Source: PNNG01 sp964577055
GTDB taxonomy: Bacteria; Bacteroidota; Bacteroidia; UBA7662
Reading direction: 5' to 3'
Length of the DNA: 64,000 nt
Assembly: GCA_964577055.1 (NCBI GenBank)
Contig: CAZNWC010000006.1
Location: 62,001-126,000 of the forward strand
The translations under genes were made by a program, and so were the position numbers. Below the pieces are notes generated by a model. It was not told the DNA's origin. It saw only the letters and a program-made list of their open reading frames with translations, and did not search any database. Shown piece by piece: positions 61,157-64,000 of the stretch (its first letter is position 1; every line of letters starts with the position of its first letter).

Positions 61157-61912
61157 TTATTGGTGAATGTGCTCAAAAGCAAAGGCAGCCGTAAAGCGTT
61201 GCGCCAGTGCTGCCGCTTCGGCACCGGGTTGTAAAACACTGTGGCGGTGCGAGGGTCCAGCACCCAATCCCCAAAAGGCGGCCGTGTTTACGTACACTCC
61301 CAATTCGGGTTGATGGCTAGCTGAAATGTGTAAACGCTCCTGGTCGAAGAATACTTCTATGCGCCGGTGCACCGGGTGCAGGGCATCGAAGCCATACAAA
61401 CGGTATTCAAAGCTGTCGTTGGGTGCTGACCGACTGAGGCCCGCTGCCCACAAGAAATTAAATCCTTCTTGCGCATTTCGGTACATCCCATAATCGGGGT
61501 GTAGTTCGCCTTCGAAAGTGCCGGCAAAATTGCGTGCGGCATCTATCCCCAGGTAAAAACCGATACCGGTATAGTGGCCATGCGGTATCTCCGAAAGCTC
61601 GATACTAAAGACCCCACCGTTCACGGCCACCAACCGATAGCTGGGAGGCAAAGGCGTCGACAACCCGTTGCTGTCGAGCAAGTAAAACCCGCTAAGGTAA
61701 TAGCGGAGCTTGTTGAACAAAATGCTATCGTCTGATGCCGGAAGCACGTACCAGGTTTCGGGATAAAAGGTGTTGGCTTCCGTGTTCCAATAGTGCTGCA
61801 ATTTAAGGCTCATTGTAGCCGTGGGGGCAGGCTCAGGTTTGGGGGGCGGAACTTCAAGGGGTTTGCAACCCAAGAAGTAACAACAGGAAAGCAGAAGGAT
61901 GATCCGGATCAA
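61157..61912 (-). CDS. Second MbnP-like lipoprotein, without the MFWxW tryptophans
   Basis: A 251-residue lipoprotein (lipobox FLGC, Cys16) homologous to the MbnP protein at 59870-60637: compare FYLGIDAARNFAG with TIGVDSARNVSG and the end FEHIHQ with FDHLHN. Where the first has MFWSW, this one has MYRNA (143-147), so the oxidisable Trp residues are absent at that place. The start is a TTG at 61912, forming TTGA with the DUF389 stop; no nearby ATG exists. It is therefore coupled to the DUF389 gene and separate from the copper operon promoter. Confidence 0.78.
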   Translation of the reverse strand: MIRIILLLSCCYFLGCKPLEVPPPKPEPAPTATMSLKLQHYWNTEANTFYPETWYVLPASDDSILFNKLRYYLSGFYLLDSNGLSTPLPPSYRLVAVNGGVFSIELSEIPHGHYTGIGFYLGIDAARNFAGTFEGELHPDYGMYRNAQEGFNFLWAAGLSRSAPNDSFEYRLYGFDALHPVHRRIEVFFDQERLHISASHQPELGVYVNTAAFWGLGAGPSHRHSVLQPGAEAAALAQRFTAAFAFEHIHQ

Positions 61913-63291
61913 TAGGGTACCAATTGAAGGGTATCGAGTTCGAGCCGCAATTTAAGCCAATCGGCCAATTGTTGCTCCCGAATTTTGCCTGGATTTTCTT
62001 TCCAACGCACCAAAATGGTGGGAATGGTATCGGTTTGCATCTCCGATACCCGTGTTTCGGCCAAGCGCGAAAAGCCAATGCGTTCAATACGTGGGTATTG
62101 TACATTGATTTCACGGGCAATTTGGGTGTAATCGGCGTTTCCGAGCCTGTAGCGCAATAACTCTTGTTCGAGCAAGCGGATTTTTTGGTCTTTGTCTTGC
62201 AGGGCCTGCTCATTGCGTTTGTACAGCTCTTCAATGATGCCGCTTTTCACCTCCGATGCCATATCGCTTGAAAAGGCACCGGCCTGGTGGATGATCAGCC
62301 GGGTTTTTTGGAGACCACGTTCATCGAGTTTGCGATTGAGGCCAGCGATTTCATCGCCGGGCAGGGGTTTGCCCAAGAGCGAAAGTTCGATGTAGGAAGA
62401 ATCGCTTCCGTATTTGAGTTCGGTTTTGATGACCTGGCGGTTCGGAAACTCGAGGTAATCGGTCACAAACTTGAGCGCTTTGTTGCGAAAGAGCGATTCT
62501 TGTACAACGTTGTAGGCAATAAAAATGCTGGGCGTAATGGTGATGATCAAAAAGAGGTAAATGCCGGCCTTGGCGCGTTTTTCGGTGCGTTCGTTGACAA
62601 AACCTACCCGCTTGAAATTGAGGTAGCGCACCATGAGAATGGTGGCAAAGCTGATGAAAACCGAATTGATGAAAAAGAGGTACAAAGCGCCCAGGAAGAA
62701 GCCCATATTGCCGTTGGCCAAACCATAACCCGCCGTGCACAAAGGGGGCATCAGGGCAGTGGCAATGGCCACGCCGGGCACTACATTGGTTTTTTCGCGG
62801 CGCGAACCTGCGATGATTCCGGCCAAACCTCCGAACAACGCAATGGCTACGTCGTAAATGGTGGGGGTAGTGCGCGCCAGCAATTCCGATTGTGCCTCTG
62901 AAAGCGGACTCAAAGAAAAGTAGAGCGTGGAGGTGATGATGCTGATGCCCACTGTGATGCCAAAGTTTTTGAGCGACTTTTTGAGCAGCGCAAAATCCAT
63001 GATGCCTACCGCCAAGCCGGTACCAATGATGGGTCCCATCAGGGGCGAAATCAACATTGCGCCTATGATCACCGCCGCCGAGTTGGTGTTCAGACCAATG
63101 CTGGCGATGAAAATAGAGACCACCAAAATCCACACGTTGACGCCCTTAAACTCGGTATCGCGGGTAATGCCGGCAATGGTACCGGCTTCGTCGGTGCCAT
63201 CTTCGAGGTTCACAAGGCGTTGAATGAAGTCGGCAAAGGCAGTGGTCAGCGGCTTGCTGTTTTCTTTTTCTGAAAAGCCTGTTTTTTCCAT
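61909..63291 (-). CDS. DUF389 (TIGR00341-like) membrane protein
   Basis: A 460-residue inner-membrane protein. The DUF389 domain spans about residues 50-260 with five or six membrane segments and the motif GAMLISPLMGPIIG, then GGLAGIIAGSRREKTN and PGVAIATALMPPLCTAGYGL. The C-terminal 180 residues are soluble, partly coiled-coil (EQALQDKDQKIRLLEQELL). Function unknown; related proteins are thought to transport or sense small ions. It is followed by an MbnP-like gene with stop/start overlap, an odd partner. Confidence 0.87.
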   Translation of the reverse strand: MEKTGFSEKENSKPLTTAFADFIQRLVNLEDGTDEAGTIAGITRDTEFKGVNVWILVVSIFIASIGLNTNSAAVIIGAMLISPLMGPIIGTGLAVGIMDFALLKKSLKNFGITVGISIITSTLYFSLSPLSEAQSELLARTTPTIYDVAIALFGGLAGIIAGSRREKTNVVPGVAIATALMPPLCTAGYGLANGNMGFFLGALYLFFINSVFISFATILMVRYLNFKRVGFVNERTEKRAKAGIYLFLIITITPSIFIAYNVVQESLFRNKALKFVTDYLEFPNRQVIKTELKYGSDSSYIELSLLGKPLPGDEIAGLNRKLDERGLQKTRLIIHQAGAFSSDMASEVKSGIIEELYKRNEQALQDKDQKIRLLEQELLRYRLGNADYTQIAREINVQYPRIERIGFSRLAETRVSEMQTDTIPTILVRWKENPGKIREQQLADWLKLRLELDTLQLVPY

Positions 63292-63335
63292 GCCATTAAA
63301 TTAAGGCTTTTGCCACAATAGTTTACCTTCGTATT

Positions 63336-64000
63336 ATGTCTGCCTTGCTGCTTGTCATCGAATGGAGCCTTCCTTTGAAGTCGCCAGTGCTTATTTTTTC
63401 ACTGGTGCTTTTCATCATTTTGTTTGCCCCATTGCTCTTGGCCCGCCTGCGCATTCCGGGCATCATCGGTTTGATTCTCGCCGGTGTTGCCATTGGCCCC
63501 AATGGCCTCAATGTACTGCTGCGCGACGCCAGCATTCAGTTGTTCGGCACAGTGGGGTTGTTGTACATCATGTTTTTGGCCGGACTTGAAATAGACCTCA
63601 AAGACTTTAAGAAAAACAGGAACAAAAGCCTAGCATTTGGCGCCTTTACTTTTTTGATACCCATGTCGTTGGGTACCCTGGTGAGCCTCTATCTTTTTCA
63701 TTTCAACATGGCTTCTTCCATTTTATTGGCTTCCATGTTTGCCTCTCATACCCTTTTGGCATATCCCATTGCGTCGCGTTACGGGGTAAGTAAAACCATG
63801 AGCGTGAATGTGACTGTAGGAGGAACCATCATTACCGATACGCTGGCCCTTTTGGTGTTGGCAGTCATTGCAGGCTCAGCGAATGGAGAGCTCAACCAAA
63901 CATTTTGGGTCCGACTTTCGGTTTCGGTGCTGTTGTTTGGCTTGGTGGTTTTGGCCGGTTTCCCCTATTTGGCACGTTGGTTTTTCAAAAAGTTTGAAGA
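63336..64000 (+). CDS. CPA2-type cation/proton antiporter, N-terminal part
   Basis: Open to the right edge of the window (221 complete codons seen). The start is ATG 63336, preceded by TACCTTCG, a near match to TAnnTTTG. The sequence is a Na+(K+)/H+ exchanger of the monovalent cation:proton antiporter 2 family: LARLRIPGIIGLILAGVAIG, GPNGLNVL, LYIMFLAGLEIDLKDF, ASMFASHTLLAYPI and a later TVGGTIITDTLALLVLAVIA. The ion and any C-terminal regulatory domain (such as RCK) lie beyond the edge. It is transcribed divergently from the DUF389 gene. Confidence 0.88.
   Translation, partial: MSALLLVIEWSLPLKSPVLIFSLVLFIILFAPLLLARLRIPGIIGLILAGVAIGPNGLNVLLRDASIQLFGTVGLLYIMFLAGLEIDLKDFKKNRNKSLAFGAFTFLIPMSLGTLVSLYLFHFNMASSILLASMFASHTLLAYPIASRYGVSKTMSVNVTVGGTIITDTLALLVLAVIAGSANGELNQTFWVRLSVSVLLFGLVVLAGFPYLARWFFKKFE

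Noticed and set aside
1..64000. CRISPR array, rRNA, tRNA or insertion sequence
   Set aside because: No regularly spaced repeats, no transposase-like protein and no tRNA-like cloverleaf found by eye; a tRNA could be missed without a covariance search.

Overview
The window looks like a chromosomal piece of a Bacteroidota bacterium, probably an environmental genome assembled from metagenomic data. Evidence for the phylum: type IX secretion (T9SS) components (porU, porV, a PorP/SprF protein, gldJ), a secreted protein with a type A T9SS sorting domain, many Bacteroidota-only families (BtuG-like lipoprotein, DUF5522, DUF2723, TolB-like/barrel fusion), and repeated promoters of the TAnnTTTG type. 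Two 100-N gaps are each flanked by identical 55-base copies, the signature of a k=55 de Bruijn assembly; both disappear as real gaps if the copies are merged. A family-level placement (Saprospirales or Chitinophagales) would only be a guess.

Layout. 1-8685: an Ig-like lipoprotein, a RhlE-type RNA helicase, hemN, a very large TolB-like/outer-membrane-barrel protein and a GloB-like hydrolase. 8734-17042: a T9SS locus, porU-porV on the minus strand back to back with porP-gldJ on the plus strand, then an HD phosphohydrolase. 17029-26306: a Nudix hydrolase (interrupted by gap 1), DoxX, a biotin carrier protein, an M1 aminopeptidase lipoprotein and the rimP-nusA-infB operon. 26306-36689: pnuC, GTP-dependent PEP carboxykinase, a Fic protein with a strong inverted repeat around its own promoter, a hotdog protein, an acidic lipoprotein, a translationally coupled operon of di-heme peroxidase, redoxin and cytochrome c/copper monooxygenase, and a PhoX-like T9SS substrate. 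36966-44663: hydrolase, rlmD, a RIC-like di-iron protein, a 560-bp AT-rich noncoding island, a DUF4143-type ATPase, fcl and purD. 44671-54493: a glycosyltransferase fused to a gutted phosphoglycosyltransferase, a VOC protein, dsbD (interrupted by gap 2), gmhA, a DUF2723 membrane protein and rlmB. 54494-57921: a cobalamin riboswitch driving btuB, a BtuG-like lipoprotein and a DUF5522 protein. 57918-63291: a probable copper locus with an MbnP/MbnH pair, a Cys-rich small protein, a Cys-motif barrel, and a second MbnP-like protein coupled to a DUF389 membrane protein. The right edge cuts a CPA2-type cation/proton antiporter.

How the parts fit. The T9SS genes supply the outer-membrane translocon accessories and sortase needed to export proteins such as the PhoX-like protein at 34845-36689. 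Three separate metal or cofactor modules are visible: B12 import under riboswitch control, a copper-protein maturation locus (MbnP/MbnH), and a second heme-peroxidase operon built around a split redoxin-cytochrome-monooxygenase set. The most rewarding places for follow-up are the MbnP/MbnH locus with its paralogue lacking the tryptophans, the peroxidase-redoxin-monooxygenase operon, the Fic autoregulation site, and the glycosyltransferase/pseudo-phosphoglycosyltransferase fusion. No insertion sequence, CRISPR array, rRNA or tRNA was found.
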